A stretch of 56,300 nucleotides of DNA, from assembly GCA_902799855.1 (NCBI GenBank), contig CADCCA010000002.1:1-56300 (forward strand), written 5' to 3'. This DNA comes from an uncultured Erysipelotrichaceae bacterium. GTDB taxonomy: Bacteria; Bacillota_I; Bacilli_A; RFN20; CAG-826. The notes under the pieces are model-generated. The model did no database searches. It was given only the letters and a program-made list of their open reading frames with translations, and was not told where the DNA came from. The translations under genes and the position numbers were made by a program. Within the stretch, counting starts at the first letter, position 1. Each line of letters opens with the position of its first letter. Positions 8,513 through 18,107 of this stretch are shown in pieces.

Positions 8513-10678
8513 ATGAAAGCATTAGTAAAACCATTTGTTTATTTGACCATCATATTATCTTTGCTTGGGTGTTCTAAATCAACTTCACCCATTATTTCGG
8601 GTTCTAACTCCAACACTTCATATGCCTTGGATAATTATTTAAAAAAGCAGGATGATTCAGCATACTTAAAACAATACAAACTGCTAGGGTTGCCATTGTG
8701 TGATTTGACCAAAATAAAAGGTGAAAATTACGCAGTATCAGCAAAAAAAGATTATATACTAAACGACAACGAAGCGTCGGTTGTATCTTTTGCAAGTGAT
8801 ACAATGCCACTGAATTATTATTTTCATTCCGAATATAAATATACTGCTACTGATACTTTCAAAACATACCTCCATAAATATGATTTGTTGTACCAAATCC
8901 AAATTGATAAAGTTGGTTATGAAGTGTTTCCTAGAATAGTCATTGGAGATACGATTCAGAGTATCCAGAAAAAAACGAATAGTCGAATTTCCAACGATCC
9001 TTCTTTGCTCAAATTCGAAAGCGCCAACTTGACATGGCTTTTTCGGTTTTATAAACAAACGTTAGTATCGGTTCATCTTTATGGTGGTGATAATTATTGT
9101 GGTGATGATGACGGTGGAGACCACGGCTTGTCTTCTATTGTGGACGCTTTTCAATACGTTAATGCAAAAGGATTAACAAAGTACTCCGTCGATAAATTAA
9201 CTTATTATACAAAAGCCTTTTTGCCGGAATACGGGGGATGGTTCTATAAATGGTATTTCCAAAATGATTATATGTCATTGCCGGTTTTTTCAGAATGTTC
9301 CTTCCCATACAGAGTTTTTTATAATTACGAATTAATTTGGATGAATGGTGCTTTTCCTCATGCTTGTGCGGGGTTTTTGGGGAAATGGATAAGTCCATTC
9401 AATCCAGAATATGAATTGGACATTGAATATATAACTGAGTTTGGGGAAATACAATTCAATTTAAAAAAAGATGATCATATAATTTCCAATATTAATGGCG
9501 TTATAGAATACAACGATGAATTAGATGTTGAAACCAATTATAGTGAATATTCTGCCAAAATAGAGTATGAAGACCAATATTATGCTGGTGGATATGGTTC
9601 AATACAAGGCGTAAAGGTTCATTTATCTGACAGAATTGCTTTTGATTTAGTTAATTCAACTGTTTATTTTGGCGAAGTAAGCTGGAAACGTGACAGTGCT
9701 GGGATTGAAACAAAACCTTCTTTAACAACAGGATATATGCGATATTTTGGATTAGATGATCCTGATTTGAAAGATAGAACAACCCAGAATAATGGAAAAA
9801 ACGAAAGCAAAGGAGGAACTTTACTAAACGAATATTTCAACAGCAAAGAGAACACCTCTGGATTAGATTATGTCCAATATTATTTTGAATACGTCTATGA
9901 CTATTATTTCAAAGAAACAGATACAATTTATTTTGTATGGAAATACACCCGTTCTGGTGATTTGTATTATGTTGATTTGAATAACAGAACAATAATTCTT
10001 GAAACACGAAAACATAAATTGTTTCCAACTATTAAAAAAGCAGTTTGGTCAAATGGCTCACTAATTACTAGTAACGCTGCTTTCTTTCAAGGAAATTGGA
10101 TATCTGATGATGGCTCAATATCCTTAACGTTTGATAAAGAGAGCAATGTTTCTTTAACCACTAGTGGAGCTTTAATAAATGAATTCAAATCCCTACCATC
10201 CGCTAAAGAAAAAGTTAAATCCGAGTCAGACTGGCTTCAATTAAATTATTTTGGATATGAATATGGGAATTACGACTTGTTTGGCTACATATTATTAAAT
10301 TTTTATACTTGGGAAATGACGCTTCATATTACCAGAAGCAATATTCCGGGAATAGAGATGGGAATTAGGAAAATGGTAACAGAAAACCGTTGGACATATG
10401 GTGACAACATTTCTGAATATACACCTGAAGAAATAGAACAAATAAACAATGAATCTGGAAAAACGCTCATTTCTGTTTCATGCATAAGTGATTTCTATGG
10501 CAAAGTTCTTGGAAAAATTGAAATTTATAGCAACGGCGATCAAATAGGATACGACTATTATGGCCAAATAGTTGGTTATTACTATAAAGAAACCGATACA
10601 ACCACAGATTTCAAAGGAACAATCATTTCTCACGGCAATACTTTATCATTCCTCATTATGCAGCCAAGCGTTCAATGA
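8513..10678 (+). CDS. Large lipoprotein of unknown function
   Basis: 721 residues. The N-terminus is a type II signal peptide: MKALVKP, a hydrophobic stretch, then LSLLGCSKS with the lipid-modified Cys at residue 20, so the mature protein is tethered to the outer face of the membrane. The rest is rich in Tyr, Asp and Asn, mostly beta, with recurring phrases such as GKWIS/GNWIS (near 290 and 525) that suggest repeated beta modules. No catalytic motif is seen. It has an extended -10 promoter almost at its start codon and is probably monocistronic. Confidence 0.75.
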   Translation: MKALVKPFVYLTIILSLLGCSKSTSPIISGSNSNTSYALDNYLKKQDDSAYLKQYKLLGLPLCDLTKIKGENYAVSAKKDYILNDNEASVVSFASDTMPLNYYFHSEYKYTATDTFKTYLHKYDLLYQIQIDKVGYEVFPRIVIGDTIQSIQKKTNSRISNDPSLLKFESANLTWLFRFYKQTLVSVHLYGGDNYCGDDDGGDHGLSSIVDAFQYVNAKGLTKYSVDKLTYYTKAFLPEYGGWFYKWYFQNDYMSLPVFSECSFPYRVFYNYELIWMNGAFPHACAGFLGKWISPFNPEYELDIEYITEFGEIQFNLKKDDHIISNINGVIEYNDELDVETNYSEYSAKIEYEDQYYAGGYGSIQGVKVHLSDRIAFDLVNSTVYFGEVSWKRDSAGIETKPSLTTGYMRYFGLDDPDLKDRTTQNNGKNESKGGTLLNEYFNSKENTSGLDYVQYYFEYVYDYYFKETDTIYFVWKYTRSGDLYYVDLNNRTIILETRKHKLFPTIKKAVWSNGSLITSNAAFFQGNWISDDGSISLTFDKESNVSLTTSGALINEFKSLPSAKEKVKSESDWLQLNYFGYEYGNYDLFGYILLNFYTWEMTLHITRSNIPGIEMGIRKMVTENRWTYGDNISEYTPEEIEQINNESGKTLISVSCISDFYGKVLGKIEIYSNGDQIGYDYYGQIVGYYYKETDTTTDFKGTIISHGNTLSFLIMQPSVQ

Positions 10679-10752
10679 ATAAGAAAATGATTCTAATCCT
10701 AAAATCGCAACATATTGGAATAGTAGCGGAATGTTCTGCATAGTTTCTTTTA

Positions 10753-12384
10753 ATGATAGCAACTAAGTTATATGATTTTAGTATGGCGACTGAAATTAGC
10801 ATCACGATCGAAGATATCTACAAAGCTTTAAAGTACCACGATTTAGAAATACTTAAGCATTTTAATGACGACAGTTTGACCGATCAGCAATACCTATTTT
10901 ATGCGATAAACAATGACATCATATCAAACGCGCTTTTTATTGTTGTCAATATGAAGATTGGCAACTTACAAACGTTAGGAATAGATAACTGTTGCCGTAC
11001 TATCATAGAAGCATTTGCTGTCCTAAAAATGATTGCTGCGGGAGACATTAGCGATGAACAAGCCAGGATATTTAGATATCATTATGCAATTGTTGATTTC
11101 GCTAACATGCGCAAGCTTGTTAACGAGGACGTAAAACAAACAGATGATTTTCAATACGTTGATAGAGATAGGCAAAGAGCCTATGAAGCATTAATGAGTT
11201 TCCATAATTGCACTATAGGTGATTTAAAAAAAGACCCTGATTTGGATGACTCAAATTTTTATTTGAAAAAGCATCTTGGAGAGAGGATTAACTTTGCTAC
11301 TTTGCTTGAGAAATACCCTGTTTTTGATGTGAACGAAATAAAAATCTACGACTTCTTTTCTATATATGCCCATCCAAGATTTGAAAAAGATTCAAAAATA
11401 GAAGAAGCGTACAGCAATCTAAGAACAGCGTATATCAAAAGAGTTATGGATTATATTGTTTCCTTTTTGAAAAATGAAAAGCTATTTGTTTTTGATAAAG
11501 AAGTAACTGACTTTGAACATGATTTTTTCAAAAACCCAATCTTAAAAAATAATGTTTTAAATATAAAAGATATGAATCGAATTTTTGATTCAATAGAAAA
11601 AAAGATTTGCTTCTTTGATGAGGGATATGATTCATTTACGCTGTTTTTCCTGGAAAAAATGAGAAGTCTGATTGCTGATATGGAAGTCAGTATTACTTTG
11701 GGCTATAGAGAGCATATTATTTCCATCTTTAAATCCGCAATTGAATATATTGCTCTTTACTCAACAATTAATGAATGTTGTTCATTAGAAGATTTCAAGA
11801 AGATTAAACTAGCATACTGTTATTCCTCTAGATTACAAATAGACAACCTAATGCTTCCTAAAGATTTTTTAGAAGAAGCAGGTCTACCGTCTTCACTTAT
11901 TGATGATACCGTTTTAGAACTTCGCCCATTATTTGATGGTTACTATAAAGAAAAGTATGAGCTTGATAATTTTGAATACTTTTTAGATAAGATTAGGAAT
12001 AGGGCCCGCTATTTTTTAAGCAAAGACAACGGCTCATATAACAGCTTTGTTAATAAACTTCTCGATGATCTATATTCAGACAAAAGAGAAAGTGAATTTA
12101 TCAAAATGATTTATAAAATATCCAAAGATATGAATCATGGCGGTGGATACAGTTTTAATTCAAGCCCTGGATTGATTGATAGTCAATGTCGCCATGTGCA
12201 AAACACTATTTATAGATATATGTACAAGATGCTTGCTTTCTTTTGGTTGACGTTGAAAGAACACGGAAAAGAAGTGGATCTTACAATCGAATTAAAATAC
12301 TTTGAAGTGCTATCGTCAATCGAACAAAATGAAATTGATAAAATCAACAATGAATACTTTGAAAAACGTAAAAAACTAGCATAG
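10753..12384 (+). CDS. Helical protein with internal duplication, DUF5677-like
   Basis: 543 residues, all-helical, soluble. Two halves resemble each other: each has a helix pair with a conserved Arg/Glu block (CCRTIIEAFAVLK near 80; IFKSAIEYIALYS near 325) and, about 110 to 140 residues later, a His motif (IYAHPRF near 205; DMNHGGGYS near 460). This Arg...Ser/Tyr...His layout recalls DUF5677-type proteins. The start at 10753 lacks a ribosome site; TTGGAA-18-CATAGT ends just before it, so a leaderless start is likely, with 10783 as the alternative. Function unknown. Confidence 0.65.
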   Translation: MIATKLYDFSMATEISITIEDIYKALKYHDLEILKHFNDDSLTDQQYLFYAINNDIISNALFIVVNMKIGNLQTLGIDNCCRTIIEAFAVLKMIAAGDISDEQARIFRYHYAIVDFANMRKLVNEDVKQTDDFQYVDRDRQRAYEALMSFHNCTIGDLKKDPDLDDSNFYLKKHLGERINFATLLEKYPVFDVNEIKIYDFFSIYAHPRFEKDSKIEEAYSNLRTAYIKRVMDYIVSFLKNEKLFVFDKEVTDFEHDFFKNPILKNNVLNIKDMNRIFDSIEKKICFFDEGYDSFTLFFLEKMRSLIADMEVSITLGYREHIISIFKSAIEYIALYSTINECCSLEDFKKIKLAYCYSSRLQIDNLMLPKDFLEEAGLPSSLIDDTVLELRPLFDGYYKEKYELDNFEYFLDKIRNRARYFLSKDNGSYNSFVNKLLDDLYSDKRESEFIKMIYKISKDMNHGGGYSFNSSPGLIDSQCRHVQNTIYRYMYKMLAFFWLTLKEHGKEVDLTIELKYFEVLSSIEQNEIDKINNEYFEKRKKLA

Positions 12385-12387
12385 AAT
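12359..12387 (+). promoter_or_regulatory. Sigma-A promoter inside the end of the preceding gene
   Basis: TTGAAA (12359-12364), a 17-base spacer and TAGAAT (12382-12387). The -10 box uses the stop codon of the preceding gene. Transcription would start near 12394, exactly at the left arm of the leader fold of the HTH gene. Confidence 0.65.
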
Positions 12388-12393
12388 ATTTGT

Positions 12394-12459
12394 GCTTTTG
12401 CATAACTTGCCACTCGTTTCTATCGAACGTGGAGGAGGTAAGTATATATGCGCAAAAGC
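12394..12459 (+). promoter_or_regulatory. Leader fold enclosing the ribosome site and start codon of the HTH gene
   Basis: GCTTTTGC (12394-12401) is complementary to GCAAAAGC (12452-12459), which lies just inside the coding sequence. Between them are a second bulged hairpin (CCAC...GTGG, about 12411-12432), the strong GGAGGAGG ribosome site and the ATG. Pairing of the outer arms would hide the start. The predicted transcript begins at the left arm. Confidence 0.4.
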
Positions 12460-12651
12460 TATAAAGCCTTCTCCTACAAAAGTTTTCTTGAAGACTTAAG
12501 AGAAGAGATACGTTTTTCAAAATATACACAAGAATCAATCGCTCTTAACCATCTCGATATGGCAAGAGAGACTTTGTGTAGAAAACTATCTAATGGTGAT
12601 TTAACCGGCAGACAGTTATACACGATTCTAGTGGTGCTTGGAATACTCTGA
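12448..12651 (+). CDS. Small Cro/XRE-type HTH protein
   Basis: 67 residues. The pattern SKYTQESIALNHLDMARE, then TLCRKLSNGDLTGRQ and a final ILVVLGIL matches the helix 2-3-4 layout of small Cro/XRE DNA-binding domains, including the usual ending on a 'lgi' helix. It has a very strong GGAGGAGG ribosome site, a promoter overlapping the end of the preceding gene, and a perfect terminator overlapping its stop codon, so it is a compact single-gene unit. It is predicted to be a transcription regulator; the target is unknown, though its own leader is an obvious candidate. Confidence 0.7.
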   Translation: MRKSYKAFSYKSFLEDLREEIRFSKYTQESIALNHLDMARETLCRKLSNGDLTGRQLYTILVVLGIL

Positions 12652-12683
12652 CCTGCCAAACGATAGACCGGCAGGTCTTTTTT
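12650..12683 (+). terminator. Intrinsic terminator overlapping the HTH gene stop
   Basis: GACCTGCC (12650-12657) pairs perfectly with GGCAGGTC (12670-12677), followed by six T. Confidence 0.92.
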
Positions 12684-12941
12684 GTTGCTTCCAAAAACAA
12701 TTTAGATGTGATTTATATGCTCGTCACATTTCCTGACAAGAAAAATACATTTTCTTATATTGGTGGTGCTTGGTCTAGAAAACCAACAAAACCGTTCTTT
12801 GAAAACTTAATAAAAAAGCTGCCTCGATTCTTGAGCTTGCGAGGAAAAACATAAGAGCTCTTGGGTTGTATGTTACCCATCATATGAACATTCCTTAAGC
12901 ACAATCTTAACGGTCAAACAAAACAGAAAGGAAAAAAATAA
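12684..12941. other. Intergenic region upstream of the first FtsH-like gene
   Basis: 258 bases. It holds a 45-codon frame (ATG 12717 to TAA 12854) without a ribosome site, encoding a peptide with a cationic end (LIKKLPRFLSLRGKT); I would not call it a gene. CCTCG (about 12823) and CGAGG (about 12840) can form a small hairpin without a T-run. Nothing else is evident. Confidence 0.3.
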
Positions 12942-14267
12942 ATGAACGAAAAAATATACTTAAAAGACATAGCTGGCTATGAAGAAGAAAAAGCCGAAGC
13001 AAAAAAGATTATCGAGGTTCTCAAAAACCACGAAAAATATGAAAAAATAGGCGCCTATATTCCGAAGGGTTTGATTCTCTCCGGAAATCCTGGCGTTGGC
13101 AAAACAATGTTAGCAAAAGCAATAGCAACTGAAAGCAATGTTCCGTTTTATGAATTTGAAAGCAATGAAAGCGAAACAGAATCAGAAACCATTAAATCCA
13201 TTAAATCACTGTTCGCGAAAGCTAGAGAAAACGCCCCGTCTATCATCTTTATTGATGAATTTGATGAATTGGTTATGACTAGCGACTTCAGATCTGATTA
13301 TTCAAGAAAAACTACAAAGATTCTCTTAACAGAAATCGACGGCATATCTTCTAGCGATGGCGTGCTTGTGATTGCTACTACAAACTACCGTCCTATGCTC
13401 CCTCCGTCTTTAATTAGAAGCGGTAGAATGGACAAAAGAATTACTGTTGAGATGCCCGATTCAATTGATAGGGAAGAAATCTTCAAACTCTATCTATCAA
13501 AGAATAGCTTGTTATCAGATATAGATGCCCACCAATTAGCGCTAAAAACAGCCAATTTCTCTGGTGCCGATATTAAAACCTTAGTGAACGAAACGATTAT
13601 TGATTGTGCTTCTCAAAACATCGAGAAAATAACTATTCAGGATTTCGAAAGAAATATTCCTGTAGTTATGTTCCAAGATATTAAAAAGAAGAGCAGATCA
13701 GGACCTGATGATATGACTTGCTATCATGAAATTGGCCATTTCATTACCGAATACAAAACAAGCGGATCAGTAGGATCGATTTCTACAGAAAGATATGGAA
13801 GAGTGCAAGGACACGTTTATTTCGATGAAGAGATAATTGATTTTGAGCCAGTAACTAGAGATACCTTAAAAAAGAAACTAATCACTATACTTGGTGGTTT
13901 GGCTGGCGAAGAAGTAATGTGCGGTGACGTAACTAGTGGTTCTAGCGATGATATTGGAAAAGCAAGAAGATTCATCTCACAACTTATGAATGTCGGAGCG
14001 TTTGGATTTGATAAACTATTATCAGTTAATATGATTGGTAGATTTTCTCATGAATCATTTCCAATTTCAGAAAAAAGAATCGAAATCATTGAGAAATTTG
14101 AATGCGACTTATTAACAGAAGCATTCGACAAAGCAAAGGCTCTTGTATCGGAGAATAAAAGTTTGGCTGAAGCGATTTATAAAGAATTGAAACAAAAAGA
14201 AAAATTATCTAAACGTGAAGTTGAATCAATTCTTAAAAGTTTTAAAGAAAGAGGCGAAATGCAATGA
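12942..14267 (+). CDS. Soluble FtsH-like AAA+ zinc metalloprotease
   Basis: 441 residues: an AAA+ ATPase (GNPGVGKT at 48-55, IIFIDEFDEL near 105, second region of homology RSGRMDKR) followed by a peptidase M41-like domain with His262-Glu-Ile-Gly-His266 and the downstream SSDDIGKA acidic ligand near 336. FtsH proteins unfold and degrade proteins with ATP, normally at the membrane. This one lacks the two N-terminal membrane helices and the periplasmic domain (usual length 600-650), so it should be cytoplasmic. Its stop overlaps the ATG of the following MATE-like transporter (ATGA), implying a coupled operon. AAAGG precedes the start. Confidence 0.88.
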   Translation: MNEKIYLKDIAGYEEEKAEAKKIIEVLKNHEKYEKIGAYIPKGLILSGNPGVGKTMLAKAIATESNVPFYEFESNESETESETIKSIKSLFAKARENAPSIIFIDEFDELVMTSDFRSDYSRKTTKILLTEIDGISSSDGVLVIATTNYRPMLPPSLIRSGRMDKRITVEMPDSIDREEIFKLYLSKNSLLSDIDAHQLALKTANFSGADIKTLVNETIIDCASQNIEKITIQDFERNIPVVMFQDIKKKSRSGPDDMTCYHEIGHFITEYKTSGSVGSISTERYGRVQGHVYFDEEIIDFEPVTRDTLKKKLITILGGLAGEEVMCGDVTSGSSDDIGKARRFISQLMNVGAFGFDKLLSVNMIGRFSHESFPISEKRIEIIEKFECDLLTEAFDKAKALVSENKSLAEAIYKELKQKEKLSKREVESILKSFKERGEMQ

Positions 14268-15580
14268 AGTTACGAATAAATGAATGGTGGAACAATTTCA
14301 AAAAGTTCGACTGGAAAATGTATCTGGCACTGTGCTTATTGGCATTAGTGCCAGCTATTTACCAAACTGTGGTTACTAAGTTAATCACCGTTCACGCCAA
14401 TCCTGGTTCATTAGATATTGTTGGGCAAATGGAATGGTTTGATCTCATTGACGAAACCATCTGTGCTTTCTTGATTGTTCCAATGTATTCTGTCCTCTCA
14501 AAAGCTCACAAAAGAGATGACTTCAACAAAGTAGTTTTCAAATTAGGAATTATTATCGTTGGATTATATGCATTGTTCTCTTTAGGAACTTTCTTCTATG
14601 GAATCCATCTAGTTTCTTATATGAATCCTGCCGAGATTGATGTTGCTGCGGCATATAGATATTTATCTTTAGAAACAATCGCCTTCATGGTTGGAATCAT
14701 CTTCAGCTATGCAAGCGTTGTATTCCTTGTTATTGATAAATCTAGATACATGTATGCGTTCTTGATTGCAAAAATTGGATTAGCGTTGCTCTCCGACTTT
14801 GCCTTAATTCCAGGAATGGGTATTGACGGCATCGCGGTTAGTAACATTATCGCAAATGGAGTAATGGGTGCACTTGCTATTACAATGTTGGTGCTGATAA
14901 AACAAATTAGACCTGGCAAATTCAACAAAGATGATATTCCTCATTTAAAAGACTGGGTACGTGTAGGCTTGTTTGCTGGTGGTCAACAATTCTTAGATAA
15001 CATTATTTATGCGTTAATGATCGTTAGAATGGTTAATGCTGTTAGTGAATCTGGAAACTACTGGGTGGCTAACAACTTTATTTGGGGATGGCTATTAATC
15101 CCAATTACCTGCCTAGCAGAAATTATTAGAAAAGATGCTGGAGCGGATGGATACAAACTCAAACAAATTAACTATTATTCAATTGCCATCTTTTCGTTGA
15201 TTGTCTGGTTTAGTCTAATTCCTACATATAATTGGTTCTTCGGAACCATTGAAGGAATTGATAATCCAACAAGAATATTTGAAATAGTAGTGAAGAACCT
15301 AGGTTTCTATGTCGCTTATGCTTTATCTCAAATCCCAGATGCAATTTTTGTTGGTATGGGCAAAACTAAATACAACGCGATCAATTCATTGATTTGTAAC
15401 ATTGGTTACTATGGTCTCTGGTTTATTCTTTACCAAACAAAAGTAGTTACCATGAGTATGGATATGATTATCATCATGTTTGGTGTTGGTAATGTTGTTC
15501 ACTGGGTGGTATCTCTTGTTGAAGAAAAGATCTTCTTAAAAAGAGAATTTAAGAAGCTGCAGATAAATCAAGTGAAATAG
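14264..15580 (+). CDS. MATE-family-like membrane transporter
   Basis: 438 residues with about twelve hydrophobic segments, the usual length and layout for MATE/MOP-type exporters, which move drugs or metabolites out using Na+ or H+ gradients. The N-terminal half (LALCLLALVPAIYQTVVTK...) and the GMGIDGIAVSNIIANG segment in the middle fit the family. The substrate cannot be told. The start codon overlaps the stop of the soluble FtsH-like gene, so translation is coupled; an odd pairing that may mean the protease controls this transporter or that both respond to one stress. Confidence 0.7.
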   Translation: MKLRINEWWNNFKKFDWKMYLALCLLALVPAIYQTVVTKLITVHANPGSLDIVGQMEWFDLIDETICAFLIVPMYSVLSKAHKRDDFNKVVFKLGIIIVGLYALFSLGTFFYGIHLVSYMNPAEIDVAAAYRYLSLETIAFMVGIIFSYASVVFLVIDKSRYMYAFLIAKIGLALLSDFALIPGMGIDGIAVSNIIANGVMGALAITMLVLIKQIRPGKFNKDDIPHLKDWVRVGLFAGGQQFLDNIIYALMIVRMVNAVSESGNYWVANNFIWGWLLIPITCLAEIIRKDAGADGYKLKQINYYSIAIFSLIVWFSLIPTYNWFFGTIEGIDNPTRIFEIVVKNLGFYVAYALSQIPDAIFVGMGKTKYNAINSLICNIGYYGLWFILYQTKVVTMSMDMIIIMFGVGNVVHWVVSLVEEKIFLKREFKKLQINQVK

Positions 15581-15601
15581 AAAGAAGGTGAGATATACAA
15601 G

Positions 15602-15811
15602 ATGATAGATAAAAAAAGTAGATCTTCAGTTGTAAAAGATATATTACAAGAACAGATTGACTTATATATTGAAGCCATGCACATTGCGACATCCAGGTAT
15701 GGTTCATCATTAAGTCACAAAGAATTCATGGATAAAACCGAAGAAATCTTCTGTGAGTTACAACAAGATGAGTGCAAACCTTTTTCTGAAAAGAAGGAGG
15801 AAATAAACTAA
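15602..15811 (+). CDS. Small hypothetical protein
   Basis: 69 residues, helical and charged, no recognised domain. GAAGGTGAG precedes the ATG, and the stop is separated by a single base from the start of the exonuclease gene, so it is part of the same operon and may be an accessory of that enzyme. Confidence 0.6.
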   Translation: MIDKKSRSSVVKDILQEQIDLYIEAMHIATSRYGSSLSHKEFMDKTEEIFCELQQDECKPFSEKKEEIN

Positions 15812-15812
15812 T

Positions 15813-16766
15813 ATGAGATATTTATTTTTTGATATAGAGTGTGCAGACGGCAATAGGGCAATCTGCGAATATGGTTATGTTCTTACTGATGAAAAGTTTA
15901 ATGTTCTTAAAAAACGAAATATTTTGATGGATCCTGAATGCCAGTTCAATTTAACTGGAAGAGAAGGGCAAGACGATTTGATTCTCACTTACCCATATAG
16001 CGAATATTACAAGTTCTATCCTTTTGATGATTCGTACGAAACAATTAAAAACTTAATGACTCAAAAGGACTTGTTAATATTTGGTCACGCAGTTAATAAC
16101 GATATTGGATTCTTATTCAAAGACTGCAATAGATACAAGCTTCCCTTATTTGATTACGTGGCTTATGACATACAAAAGATGTTACCTGTGTTTGATAAGC
16201 AAAATAAAAGGTACACATCATTAGAAAACGCATTTGTGGATTTGGTTCCTCTAGAAATTAGAAGCGAACTAAAAGATCATAGAGCTTGTGATGATGCAAT
16301 GAAAACAATGCTCGTTTTTAAAGCAATGGTTCTTGATTTGGAATTCACGCCTAAAGATTTAATTGAGTCTTGTCCAAAATCAGAATTTAAGGCTCTTGAG
16401 TATTGGGAACAAGCCAAGATTAGAAAAAAAGAAAAGAAGAAGCATCTTCAAAATGCTGCCAAAAGAAAAGTGGGACAGCAGATGTGGGGAGATCTCTATA
16501 GAGAACACGAACCGCTTCTTGAAGATGCTGATTCAATAGGCAAATTTCTAACCGTGAGTGGTGAAATGAAAGAGCACCATGAAGAGCTTGGCAATTTAAT
16601 CGATATCATCAAGAGCAAAGGCTATGTTGCTTACGATAGAATCAACGGCTCTGATTATCTAATCGTTTTTGATGAAGAGAATAAAAAAGAAATGACCGCT
16701 GGACTAAAATATCCATATGCAGGTCAAATACTAACTTACGAAGAGTTTGCTGAATTAAACAAGTAA
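15813..16766 (+). CDS. DEDDh 3'-5' exonuclease (DnaQ-like)
   Basis: 317 residues. The N-terminal domain shows the three exonuclease motifs: FFDIECA (Asp7, Glu9), GHAVNNDIGFLF and DHRACDDA with the His five residues before the last catalytic Asp, the DEDDh type. Such enzymes remove nucleotides from 3' ends of DNA or RNA. The C-terminal 110 residues form a separate module (ending AGQILTYEEFAELNK) that resembles a BRCT-like end often fused to such exonucleases. AAGGAGG stands well upstream of the ATG. It closes the operon with the FtsH-like, MATE-like and 69-residue genes. Confidence 0.85.
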   Translation: MRYLFFDIECADGNRAICEYGYVLTDEKFNVLKKRNILMDPECQFNLTGREGQDDLILTYPYSEYYKFYPFDDSYETIKNLMTQKDLLIFGHAVNNDIGFLFKDCNRYKLPLFDYVAYDIQKMLPVFDKQNKRYTSLENAFVDLVPLEIRSELKDHRACDDAMKTMLVFKAMVLDLEFTPKDLIESCPKSEFKALEYWEQAKIRKKEKKKHLQNAAKRKVGQQMWGDLYREHEPLLEDADSIGKFLTVSGEMKEHHEELGNLIDIIKSKGYVAYDRINGSDYLIVFDEENKKEMTAGLKYPYAGQILTYEEFAELNK

Positions 16767-16893
16767 TAAAAAAACCACATTTCCTTAAAACGACGATTGA
16801 TATCCTTATTTTAAATAAATATCAAGAACTTAAAGTAACAATTAAGAACTATACTAGTAGTGTGCTGTAATTAACTAAATAAGGAGATTGAAT

Positions 16894-17871
16894 ATGCCAA
16901 GAAGTAATCAAGATCAAGTAATAGCTTTATTGAGAAGCGCTCCAGCAGGCATAATGAGCGAAGCGGATTTAAAAGCTCATTTTGCTGATAAAAATTTTAG
17001 TAAAATAGTAGGCCCAATGCTTGCTAGATGCGAAATACTGAAAAGTCCGTTGGGGGAATATAGCATTAACCCTGGTTATGCTGCTCCAGCTCCAATTAGA
17101 GCGGCTCGTTCAGTTCGCCCTAGAGCAAGAGTTGTTGTTCCATTTCTCTCTAGATTAACTTTGGTAGAGTTATCTACTTATCATGGCTTGACTTTGTATC
17201 CTGGAGGCTTGGCGGAATTATCTGTTTCAAATTCAGATTTAGTTGAATCACTAATTCCAGTCGGCTTAAGACAACATGGAACAGGAAGGCCACTAGCAAA
17301 TCCATATCCCCCTCTAGCTCTTAGAGAGTTCAATGCTAGGAAAGCCGCCAATCGTGGAGTATTTGATTTTTCATCTTATCGAGATGTTTATGCTGTTGTC
17401 CGTCAAATTGAAACAGATAATAGCACAGGAGATTTGAGATACCATCGTGGTGTAGCTTGCGATTTTATTGCTAATTACATCATTGATCCAAGAAATGATT
17501 TTGTAAGAAGAATAGCGCCTGGAACAACACCTGTAGACGCAGTTGCCTTGGTGGACGATATTAGAGCCCAACTTGTTAGAGCTGGTCTTTATAATGCTAG
17601 AAGTCTTGCTAGTAAAGTTTGCAAATATTTTAGTGAATTTAATTCATCGGGCGCTGCTGACGTGTTTTATATTGACGATAGTTTTGTTAGGGAAAGCGTT
17701 CCTTATTATATGAATTATCTATTTGGTGTTAATGTGCCTCCATCAGTGGTAAAAAGATCTTCCTATGCTGATTTATATGGCTGGCTTTCTAGGATTCATT
17801 CTCGTGCTACAGGTGGAGTTCTTTCAAAATCAAAATTAGATCACCTGCTTTGGTATATCTATCGCAAGTAG
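16894..17871 (+). CDS. OGG/HhH-GPD-like protein with N-terminal winged helix
   Basis: 325 residues from the ATG at 16894 (AAGGAG eight bases upstream). Residues 3-60 resemble a winged helix (QVIALLRSAPAGIMSEADL). The C-terminal third contains NARSLASKVCKYFSEF, FYIDDSFV and a terminal LDHLLWYIYRK, the pattern of bacterial 8-oxoguanine DNA glycosylase-fold proteins. The same pattern recurs in the 369-residue protein at 48247-49356. Arg- and Ala-rich linkers (about 65-90) are unlike its neighbours. The fold call is inferred from motif spacing only. Confidence 0.5.
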   Translation: MPRSNQDQVIALLRSAPAGIMSEADLKAHFADKNFSKIVGPMLARCEILKSPLGEYSINPGYAAPAPIRAARSVRPRARVVVPFLSRLTLVELSTYHGLTLYPGGLAELSVSNSDLVESLIPVGLRQHGTGRPLANPYPPLALREFNARKAANRGVFDFSSYRDVYAVVRQIETDNSTGDLRYHRGVACDFIANYIIDPRNDFVRRIAPGTTPVDAVALVDDIRAQLVRAGLYNARSLASKVCKYFSEFNSSGAADVFYIDDSFVRESVPYYMNYLFGVNVPPSVVKRSSYADLYGWLSRIHSRATGGVLSKSKLDHLLWYIYRK

Positions 17872-17878
17872 GAGTGTA

Positions 17879-17922
17879 AAAAAGCCACGTTTTCTCGACA
17901 CAATAGAGTGCGCGGCTTTTAA
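17879..17922 (+). terminator. Intrinsic terminator
   Basis: AAAAGCC around 17880-17886 pairs with GGCTTTT (17914-17920); inner CACG/CGCG extends it. It ends the OGG-like gene. Confidence 0.7.
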
Positions 17923-18107
17923 CATACTTTTAATGTAACAAACGCATCTAACTCATACTTTTGTTCATTTATTGGCAGTTTTGATGCTTTAAATGATTAA
18001 TTGATATTTTTACAAAAAATTTTACCTAAAGGTAAGTCTTTCAAATGACTCAAAGTCGCATCAATTTTTGAATGCTAATTCGTATATATAATAGGAGGAT
18101 TTCAAAA

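Noticed and set aside
12717..12854. 45-codon frame after the HTH gene
   Set aside because: No ribosome site, follows directly on a terminator, and the peptide resembles no family; kept only as a note.
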